Notes under the pieces: model-generated
Database searches by the model: none
The model's input: only the letters and a program-made list of their open reading frames with translations
What the model was told of the DNA's origin: nothing
Origin: Pelagomonas calceolata
Taxonomy: Eukaryota; Sar; Pelagophyceae; Pelagomonadales; Pelagomonadaceae
Length of the DNA stretch: 64,000 nt
Direction: 5' to 3'
NCBI GenBank assembly: GCA_918797485.1
Contig: CAKKNE010000002.1
Coordinates: 3,376,501 to 3,440,500 of the forward strand
In this document: positions 1 to 10,089 of the stretch, one piece after another
Layout of the letters: every line of letters begins with the position of its first letter
Numbering within the stretch: the first letter of the stretch is position 1
Position numbers and translations under genes: made by a program

Positions 1-84
1 GCGTCCTAGTCCAGCCGGACGGGTGGGCCCGGGGGGAGCGGGAGGGGTACGGGGAACCCTGCGACGTAACTAGCCTCAGCCTTA
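1..84 (-). repeat. GC-rich ~80 bp dispersed repeat, edge copy
   Basis: The reverse complement of this stretch closely matches the units at 18,515-18,735 (TAGTTACGTCG, then CCGTACCCCTCCCGCTC, then the GGCTGGACTAGGACGC end). It contains no coding sequence and lies downstream of the first gene's stop. A more diverged relative is at about 50,999-51,060. Confidence 0.75.
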
Positions 85-148
85 GCCCTTAGCTGTTTTC
101 CCGACACGTTCGGACCCTCTCCTTACTGATATATAGGGCGGGGAGCGC

Positions 149-1993
149 TCAGTCGTCCTCCGCCTCCGCGGCGGCCTCGGCCTCGTCGGCGGCCTGCTTC
201 TGCGCCTTGACGAGGTCCCAGAGCGCGGCGAGGGCCGCGGCCCAGGCGCTGAGCTTGGCCAGCGCGTCGGCGGCGTAGAAGCCGTCGTCGCCCGGCGCCG
301 CCTCGGCCGCCGCCTTGGCCGCCTCGACGTCGACGCCCTCGAGCGGCGCGGAGCCGTCGGCGTCGGCCGCTATTAATGAGACGAAGTCCTTCTTGCCCTC
401 GCCCGACAGCGTGGGCAGCGCCTCGGCCAGGGCGGCCGCGGCCTTGGCCCAGTCCGGCGCGCCCGTGAACGACGCGCAGCTTTCGGACGACACGCCGCAG
501 ACCAGCAGCGACGCCTGCAGCGACGCGACGGCCGCCTCGCTCGGCGGGATCTTGTCGCGGGCGAGCTCGGAAAGGGCGTCCGCGTAGGTCGCCAGCACGG
601 CCTCGGCGGACGCGACGGCGGCCTCGGCCGCCGCGCGGTCCTCGGCGCCGTCGGGCGCGCCGTCCTCGCCGTAGCCCTCGGTCCGCTCGGCCGCGGCGGC
701 CTCGGCCGCCGTCGCGGCCTCGGCTTCCGCCGTGGAAGCGGCCTCGCGGCGCGCCTCGGCGGCCTCGGCCGCGTCCTCGCGGAGCATCGCCGACGCGGCC
801 CAGCGCTTCGCGTCCGCGCGCGCGTGCGCCTCGCCCAGTTTCTTCGCCCACGCCTCGACGAGCAGCTGCTTGTCCTCGGCGAGGTCCTTGGCCTGGCCCA
901 TGGCGTGCACGCAGAGCACGCGCTCGACCGGCACGATGACGGGCTGGTTCTTCGGCGCGCGCGCCGGCGGCGCCGGCTCCTCGGCCGGCTCCGCGCCCTC
1001 CTCCGGCGCCTCGGGCGCCTCCTCCGCCGGCTCCTCGGGCACGGGCTCGCCGATGCCCTCGGCGTGCAGCGCGCTGTCGTACTTCACCGCCGCCGCGCAG
1101 TACGAGCCGCAGCGCGGGATGCCGAAGAACTTGATGCGGTCTTCGCGGACGACGTTCGCCACGAAAGCTCGGGACGGGTACTGCAGGACCGCGTCCTTGG
1201 CCGCTTCCGCTTCCGTTAGAGTCTTCTGGGCCTCATCTAATGTTTTCTGGGCCTCGGCTAACGTTGCTTGCGCCCCTTCCAGCGCCTTCTCGGCCTCGGC
1301 CAGGCCTTCGGGGTCCGCGTCGTCGCCCTCGAGGGCCTTCTTCTCGTCGACGGCCGCCTGCGCGCCGTCGACGGCGGCCTGGGCCTCGGCCACGGGCGCC
1401 TCGGCTTCCGTCGCCGGCCCCGTGGCCTCCTCGACGGCGGCCGTCGCCGCCGCGAGCTCCTCCTCGTACTCCTCGCGCTGCTGGAACAGGTCGAACGTCA
1501 CGCCCTCGGCGGGCTCGTCTTCACCAATACCGCCCTTGAGCACGTTCCCCGCCATGTCGCAGCCCTCGGACGCGCCGCAAAAACCTATCAAAGGCACGCC
1601 CTCCTTCTCGCCCTTCACACCGACGTAGGCCGCCGTGCAGCCCGTCTGGCGCCGGACCGCGTCCATGAGCTGGGGGTACAAACTCTCGACGTCGTCCGTC
1701 TCCTCTAACTCCTTATCCAGCTCGGCCTCGGCCTCGGTCGGGTCCGACGCCGTCCGCCGCGCCTCCGCGGCCGCCGCGACCTCGGCGGCCGCCGCGTCGC
1801 TGACGGCGATGGACTCCGCGAGGGACGCGTACTTCTTGGCGCGCGCCTCCTCGCGCTCGTGCTTCGTGGCGTGGTTCACGAGGTAGGTCCCGATGAACTC
1901 GACGGCGTCGTCCGGCTGGTCGACGACCATGGCCGCCAGCGCCATCTTTAAGGCTTCGCCCACGTTCTCCTGGAGGTAGGCCGTCTCCGCCAT
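149..1993 (-). CDS. Dpy-30 motif/GAF-like protein, radial-spoke RSP2-like
   Basis: 614 aa from the chosen Met; an in-frame Met 22 codons upstream would add a basic, unconserved leader. Residues about 2-47 form a Dpy-30 dimerisation motif (YLQENVGEALKMAL, then DQPDDAVEFIGTYLVNH). A GAF-like region follows at about 102-175 and seems to resume at 275-320 (FFGIPRCGSYCAAAV). The two halves are separated by an Ala/Glu-rich coiled coil. The rest is Pro/Glu linker and Ala-rich helix. Dpy-30 plus GAF is the layout of Chlamydomonas radial-spoke protein RSP2, which suggests an axonemal scaffold. The Dpy-30 motif is clear; the GAF call and the RSP2 assignment are weaker. Another Dpy-30 scaffold protein is the main alternative. 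Confidence 0.6.
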   Translation of the reverse strand: MAETAYLQENVGEALKMALAAMVVDQPDDAVEFIGTYLVNHATKHEREEARAKKYASLAESIAVSDAAAAEVAAAAEARRTASDPTEAEAELDKELEETDDVESLYPQLMDAVRRQTGCTAAYVGVKGEKEGVPLIGFCGASEGCDMAGNVLKGGIGEDEPAEGVTFDLFQQREEYEEELAAATAAVEEATGPATEAEAPVAEAQAAVDGAQAAVDEKKALEGDDADPEGLAEAEKALEGAQATLAEAQKTLDEAQKTLTEAEAAKDAVLQYPSRAFVANVVREDRIKFFGIPRCGSYCAAAVKYDSALHAEGIGEPVPEEPAEEAPEAPEEGAEPAEEPAPPARAPKNQPVIVPVERVLCVHAMGQAKDLAEDKQLLVEAWAKKLGEAHARADAKRWAASAMLREDAAEAAEARREAASTAEAEAATAAEAAAAERTEGYGEDGAPDGAEDRAAAEAAVASAEAVLATYADALSELARDKIPPSEAAVASLQASLLVCGVSSESCASFTGAPDWAKAAAALAEALPTLSGEGKKDFVSLIAADADGSAPLEGVDVEAAKAAAEAAPGDDGFYAADALAKLSAWAAALAALWDLVKAQKQAADEAEAAAEAEDD

Positions 1994-2429
1994 GCTGCCT
2001 GTTTTTTTCTCGATTGGCTCGAAGACGGGAGGCAGCCTTTCGTGCGCCTGGGGCCGCAAAACGGAGCCCCGCGCGAGGGCAGCGCCTGGTGTTAATGTTG
2101 AACGCTAGTGCGCCCCCCCCTAGTGTCGAAAGGCGCCCGCGGGACGTCTATCCATCAAACGCGAGGCCTCCGCCGGCTGCCCGAGTCCCTGGTTGGGTTC
2201 TCATCTTCTCATCTCACCTTTTAGTGTGGCAGCCCATTTTAATTTTGAGATATTGGGCCGACGCGGCGCGCGGCACCGTCGCAGACGTCGACGTATTACA
2301 ACGTTGGTTCGACGGATTACAACCTCGTTTGGTTCGTGGATCAACGTTGTTCGACGGATTACGACCTCGCTTGGCTCGTGGATCGACCGGGGCAGCCGTT
2401 CGGCCCATCTCATAACACTGCCAGAAACA
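1994..2429. other. Divergent intergenic region with 42-bp tandem duplication
   Basis: This lies between the divergent Dpy-30/GAF and coiled-coil genes. Two 42-bp units starting TTCGACGGATTAC lie head to tail at 2308-2349 and 2350-2391, about 40 bp before the downstream ATG. They differ by a few transitions. No other feature is evident. Confidence 0.7.
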
Positions 2430-3530
2430 ATGCCCGGCCGCCGCGAGACGGCCGAGCTCGTCGGCGCGCTGCAGAGCTCGAAGAAGGACGCGCTGATCGA
2501 CACGCTGCGCACGACGCTGGACCAGGCCCGCGTCGAGCTCGAGCGGTCGCGGGCGCGCGCGGAGGCGGCGCGCGCGACGGAGGCGGCGCTGCGCGACCTC
2601 AAGTCCCAGATGCGCGCGGCGCGGCGCGAGCGCGACGAGGAGCGGCGGGCCTTCGCGGCGCGCGAGGAGGCCTGGGCCGCGCGGTGCGAGGCCCTCGAGA
2701 AGGCGGCGACCGAGGGCGACGACCGGAACGGCGAGCACCGCCGTGCGCGGCGGGGCCTCGAGGCGCGGCTCGAGGCGCTCGGCGAGGAGCTCCGGCGGGC
2801 CCTGGATGGACGCGCGGACGCGGAGGCCCTGCTGAGTTCGGAGCGGAGCGCGCGGCGCGACGAGGCCGCGGCGCTGCGGGCCGAGGCGGCCGAGGCGCTG
2901 CGGGGGCGCGGCGAGGTCGACGAGCGGCTCGGCGGCGTCGCTCTGGTCGCGGAGCAACAACGCGAGCTGCTCGCGGCGCAGGAGCGGCGCCTGCGCGAGG
3001 CCGAGGCCGCGCGCGTCGCCGAGAGGCGGGACCGCGAGCGGCGCGAGGCCGAGGCCGCGGCGCTGGAGGACGCGCTCGCCGCGGCGAAGCGCGAGGGCGC
3101 GGCGAGCGGCGCCCGGACGGAGGCGCTCGAGGAGGACGTGGGCCGGGCGCGCGAGGCCCAGCGCGCGGCCGAGGCGCGCGCGGATCAGGGCGACGCGCGC
3201 CTGCGGCGGCTCTCGCGCGAGGCCGAGGACGTCCGAGCCGAGGTCGGCGAGCTCAAGGCGCGGCTCCGCGACAGCGACGAGCGGGCGCGGGACGCGCGGC
3301 GGCTCGCGCAGGACAACCGCGCGCTCGCGGACCGCGTCCACCACCTCGCGGCGGCGCTCGAACGGGAGCGGGCCGAGCGCGCGCAGTGGGCGCGCGCGCG
3401 CATCGAGCTGCTCTCGCAGTTCTGCGCCGCCGGCGACGGCGCGCCGCCCGCCGGCCAGGGCCTGCTCCGGGCCGCGGAGGCGTCGCCGCCGCCGCCCGTT
3501 CCACCGCCGCCGCCGCCAGCACTCGAGTAA
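2430..3530 (+). CDS. Coiled-coil protein with proline-rich tail
   Basis: 366 aa, starting at MPGRRETAELVGALQSSKKD. This Met is chosen because upstream in-frame sequence is the tandem duplication and is not protein-like. Nearly the whole chain is Glu/Arg/Ala heptad-type sequence without helix breakers. It ends in a Pro-rich tail (PPPPVPPPPPPALE). There are no catalytic motifs. It could be a cytoskeletal or centrosomal scaffold, but nothing in the sequence fixes the role. The coding-strand choice is supported by the uninterrupted charged helical pattern; the opposite-strand frames are Arg/Pro-rich GC shadows. Confidence 0.65.
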   Translation: MPGRRETAELVGALQSSKKDALIDTLRTTLDQARVELERSRARAEAARATEAALRDLKSQMRAARRERDEERRAFAAREEAWAARCEALEKAATEGDDRNGEHRRARRGLEARLEALGEELRRALDGRADAEALLSSERSARRDEAAALRAEAAEALRGRGEVDERLGGVALVAEQQRELLAAQERRLREAEAARVAERRDRERREAEAAALEDALAAAKREGAASGARTEALEEDVGRAREAQRAAEARADQGDARLRRLSREAEDVRAEVGELKARLRDSDERARDARRLAQDNRALADRVHHLAAALERERAERAQWARARIELLSQFCAAGDGAPPAGQGLLRAAEASPPPPVPPPPPPALE

Positions 3531-3733
3531 GTCCTAGAAGTAAGTCCGTGCTTTTGCTGTCTTTCAGGGAGGGAAATCTTACCCGTACCTCAGCCCAGGC
3601 AACGTCCGGCGCGTCGGCTCAAGCGTTGACTCGAGCATTCGCGAGGACGTCCGTCCGCTCGGGTGGTGGTTCAGGTGTGGCTCTAGCTCTTCGCGCGGCG
3701 CGACCGGCGCGGGGCCCTCGTGGGAACGGCGGC

Positions 3734-4909
<1,176 letters not shown>

Positions 4910-5473
4910 ATGGCGGCCCAGGTCGACAGCGCGCCGCGCACCGGCGCGCCGCACCTCAGGACCGACTCCAGTAGGCGGGAGATCGGCGAGGAGGCCGTCT
5001 GGTCGCTCTCGACGGCGAAGCCGGGCAACGGCGTCGACCAGCTGCGCGACGGCTCGCCGGACACGTACTGGCAGTCCGACGGCGGGCAGCCCCACCTCAT
5101 CAACGTCCAGTTCCAGCGGAAGGCGAGCATCTGCGAGGTGGCCTTCTACCTGGACTTTGGGCTCGACGAGTCGTACACCCCCAAGAAAATCTCGATAAGG
5201 GCGGGCACGACGTTCCACGATTTGGTGGAGGTCAGGGTCGTGGACCTGCACGAGCCGGTCGGCTGGGTGCAGGTGCCGCTCGGCGTCCAAAAGGCGCCGC
5301 TGCGGGCCTTCTTCTTGCAAGTGTGCGTGGCGTCGATGCACCAGAACGGGCGCGACACGCACGTGCGCCAGTGCCGGGTCTTCGGGCCGCGCGCGCGCAT
5401 CGACGTGTGCCTGGGCGAGTTCGGCGAGGACTTTGCGTCGAACAAACTCTCGCGCTACGCCGTTCTAAGGTAG
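4910..5473 (+). CDS. APC10: Anaphase-promoting complex subunit 10 (APC10/DOC1)
   Basis: 187 aa. The DOC beta-sandwich domain fills residues about 25-180, with family-diagnostic segments WSLSTAKPGNGVDQLRDG, TYWQSDGGQPHLINVQF, DESYTPKKISIRAG and HQNGRDTHVRQ. The protein helps APC/C bind destruction-box substrates and ends in Leu-Arg, close to the Ile-Arg tail by which APC10 contacts TPR subunits. It is the normal length for the family. Its last nine bases overlap the 3' end of the convergent sulfotransferase gene, both stop codons included. Confidence 0.95.
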   Translation: MAAQVDSAPRTGAPHLRTDSSRREIGEEAVWSLSTAKPGNGVDQLRDGSPDTYWQSDGGQPHLINVQFQRKASICEVAFYLDFGLDESYTPKKISIRAGTTFHDLVEVRVVDLHEPVGWVQVPLGVQKAPLRAFFLQVCVASMHQNGRDTHVRQCRVFGPRARIDVCLGEFGEDFASNKLSRYAVLR

Positions 5474-6604
5474 TTTACACGCCCGTTTCTGGCGGCGGAA
5501 GTCGCGCTCGACGGCGGCGTAGAGCGCGTATTCCCACTTCAGGACGTCGGTCCGGAGGAAGTCGAGCGCGTCCGGCGGGACGACTTCCGTCTCCACGTGG
5601 TGCGTCGTCCGCGCGTGGATCGTCGCGCGCGCGTATGTTCCGGCGATGCCCGCGAAGTACCCCGGCAGGACCCGCTCCAGCACCTCCAAGAACCCCTTCA
5701 GGTCCTCGACGACGCCGACCGCGGCGAAGGCGGACCGCGCGTGCGCGAGCGCGCGCCGCAGCGACGCCTCGGACCCCTCCCGACAGCTACGATGGACGCC
5801 GCAGAAGTACTGGAGCTGCGCGTTCGCCCAGTAGAGGCAGCCGCCCCTGCTTTCTTCTCGTTTCCCACTCTGCCTCCGCCGCTCGACGCAGTCCCAGAAC
5901 GGGGGCGCGCCCGCGTCCTGGCCCTTCCAGAACCGCGCCCAGGGCGACCGCGGGCCCCAGTGCAGGTAGTCGTAGTGCGACCGCAGCCGCTTCGTCGGCT
6001 CGCGTACTAATCCAAAATAGCACGGCGGCGTCCGCCGCAGCGCGCCGGGGCCCAGCAGCCGCGCAAAGTCCAGGTAGACGCCGTGCGCGCTCCGGACCGT
6101 CCGGGGCTTTAGCGCGAGGAAGTAGCGCGCGTAGGCCCGGGCGGACCGCGTCTCGTGCTTGGCGTCGAGGTACTGCGGCCGGTTGTTCACGCGGTACTTG
6201 TTTTTCGGGGCGAGGGTCCCGATCAGATCGAAGACGGTCGTCGAGGCGGCCTTGGGCACCTTGAGGTGCAGCACGAGCTCGGGCGCCTGCGGCTCGCACG
6301 CGTGCCGCGCCGCCGTGCCGTTGAAGTGGTAGTGCTTGTGGCGCGGGACCGACGCGGCCTCGGCGGCGGCGGCCCGCGCGGCCCAGTAGGCGTCGCCGAG
6401 CCACTGGCGCGCCGTCAGGTGCGCGGCGTCCAGTTTGAGGTCCACCGTACGCCGCGGCATGACGATGACGGCGACGCCGAGCGCGGCGAGCGCGACGCAG
6501 GCCGCGCACCGCCGCTTGAAGGTCTGCTTCCGGCGCGGCGGCGCCCGCGGCGACGCGGTGTCCGCGCTCGAAAGGCCGCTCGCGCCGCAGCCGGCGCGCC
6601 GCAT
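5465..6604 (-). CDS. Golgi-type sulfotransferase (Sulfotransfer_2 family)
   Basis: 379 aa from MRRAGCGASG; an upstream in-frame Met would add 40 residues. A short basic N-terminus precedes one hydrophobic segment (CAACVALAALGVAVIVM, about residues 33-49), giving a type II membrane topology. The PAPS 5'-phosphosulfate loop is KVPKAASTTVFDLIG and the 3'-phosphate motif is LVREPTKRLRSHYDYL. The spacing resembles heparan/uronosyl 2-O-sulfotransferases, so it probably sulfates a cell-surface or secreted polysaccharide in the Golgi; the substrate is not visible in the sequence. Its stop lies inside the last codons of APC10 on the other strand. Confidence 0.85.
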   Translation of the reverse strand: MRRAGCGASGLSSADTASPRAPPRRKQTFKRRCAACVALAALGVAVIVMPRRTVDLKLDAAHLTARQWLGDAYWAARAAAAEAASVPRHKHYHFNGTAARHACEPQAPELVLHLKVPKAASTTVFDLIGTLAPKNKYRVNNRPQYLDAKHETRSARAYARYFLALKPRTVRSAHGVYLDFARLLGPGALRRTPPCYFGLVREPTKRLRSHYDYLHWGPRSPWARFWKGQDAGAPPFWDCVERRRQSGKREESRGGCLYWANAQLQYFCGVHRSCREGSEASLRRALAHARSAFAAVGVVEDLKGFLEVLERVLPGYFAGIAGTYARATIHARTTHHVETEVVPPDALDFLRTDVLKWEYALYAAVERDFRRQKRACKLP

Positions 6605-6825
6605 GAGAGAGCGGATGGTCGCCGCCAGCGCTGCTATTCGTACGTGTTTCGCACAATCAATGCACGAATCGACAAATGAAAGTGAGTACACGCGGCCGCC
6701 CGCCGCGCGTTGAGCCTGAGCCACCTGAGCCTGAGCCTTACGCGGCTCTGGATGCTCCGCATACTCCCATCAAAACCAAAAAGCGGGTTTTCGAAATTAA
6801 GGCAAAAGCGGCCCGTTCGCGCCCC

Positions 6826-7554
6826 TTAGGTCTCCCCAGGAGTCCTCGTACCGAATGGGAGGTGTCTCGGCGCCCCCCGGCCAAGATGAGGCAAAGTGGG
6901 TGACCAGGCCCTAGATGCCTCCCTGGAGGGACCCTCCCCCCGGTCGCTGTTGTTATGTGTCACTCGCAAGTAAGTTTTCCTTCTCGTGTTACTCGAAAGG
7001 TCCTCTGCGCGAGCTCCCGGGCGCCCTATAAAACGACACCGCGCGGGCGCGCGCTCGATCGGGTCGCGGGCGGGGCAGGCACCCTCGGGCACGGCCGCGA
7101 CATCCTCGAGGGCAGACCAGTCGATAGACGCGTCGCGTCCGGTCTCCTCTTTGTAACGACGCCTGGAGGCGCTGATGTGGCGCTTGCGCCGTCTGGAACG
7201 CGGGCGCGGGATTTCCAGTAGGCTCTCGAGCGGGGGGTTCCAGTAGGGAGCACCGTCCTTCGTGGTCTTGGCCATAAGGTAAGCCTTGCCCGCCTCGACT
7301 GAAGGATACGAATACTTGCCTGGCCCTGCTGGGAAACTCAGGCGGACGAACGCGTCGGCGTCGTTGTGGGATTTCTTTGCCACGACCGCGCGCCACTTCT
7401 TCCCGTAAATCGCCTTCATTTGGTCCTTGATCACGTCGCCGAAGACGTAGCAGGCCTTCTGCGACTTCGACGACTTGATGTTGCTCTGGATCACCGCGAG
7501 AATCGCGTCGTCGGACCCACCGTTGTCGTTACTGTTGGTGTTGTTTTCAGCCAT
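6826..7554 (-). CDS. Unknown protein, small folded N-terminal domain
   Basis: 242 aa. Residues about 15-110 look folded (AILAVIQSNIKSS, ACYVFGDVIKDQMKAIYGKKW, then RLSFPAGPGKYSYP). The remainder is basic and low in complexity, and may be read-through past a missed splice site. The segment around KDQMKAIYGKKWRAVVAKK faintly recalls the dynein light-chain LC8 fold (helix, then KxYxxxW, then a beta strand), but identity is too low to assign. The Asn/Ser-rich start (MAENNTNSNDNGG) fits the true N-terminus. Copy 1 of the 5' motif lies 148 bp upstream. Confidence 0.5.
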   Translation of the reverse strand: MAENNTNSNDNGGSDDAILAVIQSNIKSSKSQKACYVFGDVIKDQMKAIYGKKWRAVVAKKSHNDADAFVRLSFPAGPGKYSYPSVEAGKAYLMAKTTKDGAPYWNPPLESLLEIPRPRSRRRKRHISASRRRYKEETGRDASIDWSALEDVAAVPEGACPARDPIERAPARCRFIGRPGARAEDLSSNTRRKTYLRVTHNNSDRGEGPSREASRAWSPTLPHLGRGAPRHLPFGTRTPGET

Positions 7555-7702
7555 TTCTGGGGCGATTTCACTGCGGATTTCCGCTGTATGGCCGCCGCTA
7601 TGGGGCAGCTTGAGTTTGACGGGGCTGCGGGCAGCCCGGGTGCGTTTGGCGACGCGAAACGGTCGCTAGTGATAGTACCATCGTGCGGGGCACCCCCTGC
7701 TT

Positions 7703-7725
7703 GCTAGTGTCTTACAGGCCGCTAG
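7703..7725 (+). promoter_or_regulatory. 5' near-palindromic motif, copy 1
   Basis: GCTAGTGTCTTAC followed by AGGCCGCTAG, 148 bp upstream of the minus-strand gene starting at 7554. It is a full-consensus copy, identical to the one at 45,788. Confidence 0.6.
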
Positions 7726-7894
7726 CCAATCGCGCGTGGAAGCCGCGCCCCTGCAGACTAACCGCAGACAGGACAACTACGCGGACAACTACACGAGTAG
7801 ACCGCCGGGCCGACGCGGGCGAGTTCGAGGGCGAAGCGGCGCCGCGCGCGCGGCGGGGAGGAGGCCTTGTCATGTATGTTTAAGTTGAATTAAT

Positions 7895-9496
7895 TTAACT
7901 AGGGTTGCACGTTTCGCCCGTGCGGTCCCGGCGTCCCGTGACGACGTCGTCGTAGGAGAGGGCCTGGTCCGGCGGTTCCGCTTCCGGTGCCTTTTCCTCG
8001 TTCTGCCGCTTCTGGCGCTGGGCCTTCTTCAATTTTTTGTATTCGAGGAGGAGCTGGTGTTCGACCGACTTCGGCGGCGTCCGCGGCGACCCGTTCTGGT
8101 CGGCGTCGCCCGCGTCGGCGAGGCCGGCTTCCATCGCGCCCGGGGTCATCTTGCCGTGGTAATCCGGCCAGGAGGGTCGCGTGATGTCCTCCCGGCGCAC
8201 GTCGGAGCCGGCCTTGGAGGAGGCGGTCCCCGCGTCCGACCCCGACCCGGAACTCAAACTCGACGCGTCGAACTCGAGCGCGAGGTCCGCGAGGCCGCCC
8301 GTGTCCGTGTTCGTGCCCACGTCCAGGAACTCGACGCCCTCCGGGGCCGTCGCCCTCTCCAGCTGATCGTTCAGCCGCTGGATCGTCGCCTGGAGGGCCT
8401 CGTTCTCGCGCGTCAAGTCGTCCGTCGACGCCTCGGTCCGCGCGCCGGCCTCCAGGGCGACGACGACGCCCCCGACGCCCGCCGTGGCCTTCGCGAGGTC
8501 GTCGTGCAGGCGTTGGATCGTCTCCCTCAGAGCGTCGTTCTCGCGCTGCAGGTCGTGCGTCGGCTCCGCTTTGCCCGCTTCGGGGTCCGCGGCCCTGGGC
8601 GGCTCGGGCTTCCGGAGCCGCCGCCGCTGCGAGGCGCAGAAGGCGAGGAGCACCAGCCCCAGGACGACGCCGGCGGTGATGGCTGTCGCGTGGTCGTCGT
8701 CGGCGTCCTTCCTGCCCTCGCTCTTCTCCGGCGGCGCCGGGCAGACGACGCGCAGCGCCTCGGGCGCGGCGTGGACCACGCCGGGCTCGTAGCAGCAGTC
8801 GTCGGCGAGGTCCCAGTGGGCGCCGCTCTCAGACGGGTCCCAGTCCGCGCCGCCCCGGAAGTCGCCACAATTACCAATACCGCAGCGCAGGTCGCCCGCG
8901 CACTGCCAGTCGCCGCCACAATGGCCGTCGCCGACCAGCAAATCGCCGCCGCAGCCGTCGTCGCCGCCGCCGCAGTCCTTGGCGTAGAGCCGCGTGCCCT
9001 TCGATGTCCCGCACGCCGCCGCCGCGCACGCGCTCGCGGCGAAGGCGCCGTCCTGGGCCGCGTCGCCGGCCACGCACCACCCCAAATCCTGGTCGAAGGC
9101 CGCGGCGCCGTCGAACATGCCGCGCAGGTCCGTGACCCTATCGACCGACCAGGCGCCGAGGTCCTGGTTGAAATTCGGGCTCCCGGCGAACATGTAGCTC
9201 ACGTCCGTGACGCTCGAGGTGTCCCACGCGCCAATGTCATCATTAAAAGCCTCGGCGGCCGGGCTGCAGGCGCCGAAGCGCTCGTGCGCGGCGCAAAACA
9301 GGTACGACATGTCCGTCACGGCCCCGGTCTCCCACGTCGAGACGTGGCCGTACGTCGCCATGGCGGCGGCGCGGTTCGAGAGCCAGAGGTCGACGGCCGT
9401 CCGGATGGTGGCGTCGTCCATGGGCTCGCCGAGGCGGCGGCGGCCCGCGTCCGCCGCGGCGGACGCGACGGTGAGGCACAAGACCTTCGTTTTCAT
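7895..9496 (-). CDS. DUF285 (BspA-type) repeat membrane protein with coiled-coil tail
   Basis: 533 aa. It begins with a short signal peptide (MKTKVLCLTVASAAADA). Tandem DUF285 units follow (FNDDIGAWDTSSVTDVSYMF, FNQDLGAWSVDRVTDLRGMF, then FDQDLGWC), covering about residues 50-150. A Cys/Gly-rich linker comes next, then one transmembrane helix (AITAGVVLGLVLLAFCA, about 270-287) and a cytoplasmic tail. The tail has two related coiled-coil units (LQRENDALRETIQRLHDDL and LTRENEALQATIQRLNDQL) and a charged C-terminus. These repeats are numerous in some algal genomes and are thought to be cell-surface proteins; the ligand is unknown. Confidence 0.8.
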   Translation of the reverse strand: MKTKVLCLTVASAAADAGRRRLGEPMDDATIRTAVDLWLSNRAAAMATYGHVSTWETGAVTDMSYLFCAAHERFGACSPAAEAFNDDIGAWDTSSVTDVSYMFAGSPNFNQDLGAWSVDRVTDLRGMFDGAAAFDQDLGWCVAGDAAQDGAFAASACAAAACGTSKGTRLYAKDCGGGDDGCGGDLLVGDGHCGGDWQCAGDLRCGIGNCGDFRGGADWDPSESGAHWDLADDCCYEPGVVHAAPEALRVVCPAPPEKSEGRKDADDDHATAITAGVVLGLVLLAFCASQRRRLRKPEPPRAADPEAGKAEPTHDLQRENDALRETIQRLHDDLAKATAGVGGVVVALEAGARTEASTDDLTRENEALQATIQRLNDQLERATAPEGVEFLDVGTNTDTGGLADLALEFDASSLSSGSGSDAGTASSKAGSDVRREDITRPSWPDYHGKMTPGAMEAGLADAGDADQNGSPRTPPKSVEHQLLLEYKKLKKAQRQKRQNEEKAPEAEPPDQALSYDDVVTGRRDRTGETCNPS

Positions 9497-10089
9497 ACCG
9501 CGCCGCGGCCGCCGGGGCTCCTCTGTATTTTTGAACCGGAGCCGGGCGCCCGCGGCCCTTCGGTGGGTGGGCCTCGCCCCCCGCCGCGAGCGTTGTTGGC
9601 CGGGGCGGGCAGCCCCCCGGCGCGCGCTCCTGAGTGGCCGCGCGGGAATCTAGCCCAAGGCGCCCGACGGGGCGCGCGTGGTGCGGGCGCGCAGACGGCG
9701 CTGTACCGCCGACTCCGCTATCGTCGCGCGAGGAGAATTAAGAGCAAGTGGTGCGGGGTGGCAAAAAGGGGGGGGTGATTATGTACCTTACCTTATACCT
9801 TACCTTATCTAGTTGGGACAAAAAGGCAAGGCCAAAGAACAGTCAATGGGCGCAGGGGCCCGGCCTCTGGAGCTCACGGGTTTCGAAGACAGCTTCAGAC
9901 AAAAGCACCACCTTCGCCGACGCAAGAGGAGACTGAGGAGTGGCTCGGCGGTCGGAGGCCGTACGCGTGGCTCTGCGGTGACTTTCAACTATGAACTAAT
10001 TACGTCGGCACGGTCACAATGTGTGCACTATGGTCAGAACTTGGGGCCCAGACCAAGGGTGAGTCGGCGATGGGGGTCGAAGTTGGGGC
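9497..10089. other. Intergenic region with simple direct repeats
   Basis: 593 bp. It contains a doubled ACCTTACCTTAT (about 9784-9809). At about 9859-9900 there is a diverged copy (CTGGAGCTCACGGGTTTC) of the 50-bp repeat found at 30,332, 48,686 and 57,897. No supported gene. Confidence 0.5.

Noticed and set aside
6826-7554. Dynein light chain (LC8) identity for the unknown 242-aa protein
   Set aside because: The similarity is limited to a short helix-strand stretch. The conserved LC8 core residues are not all present.
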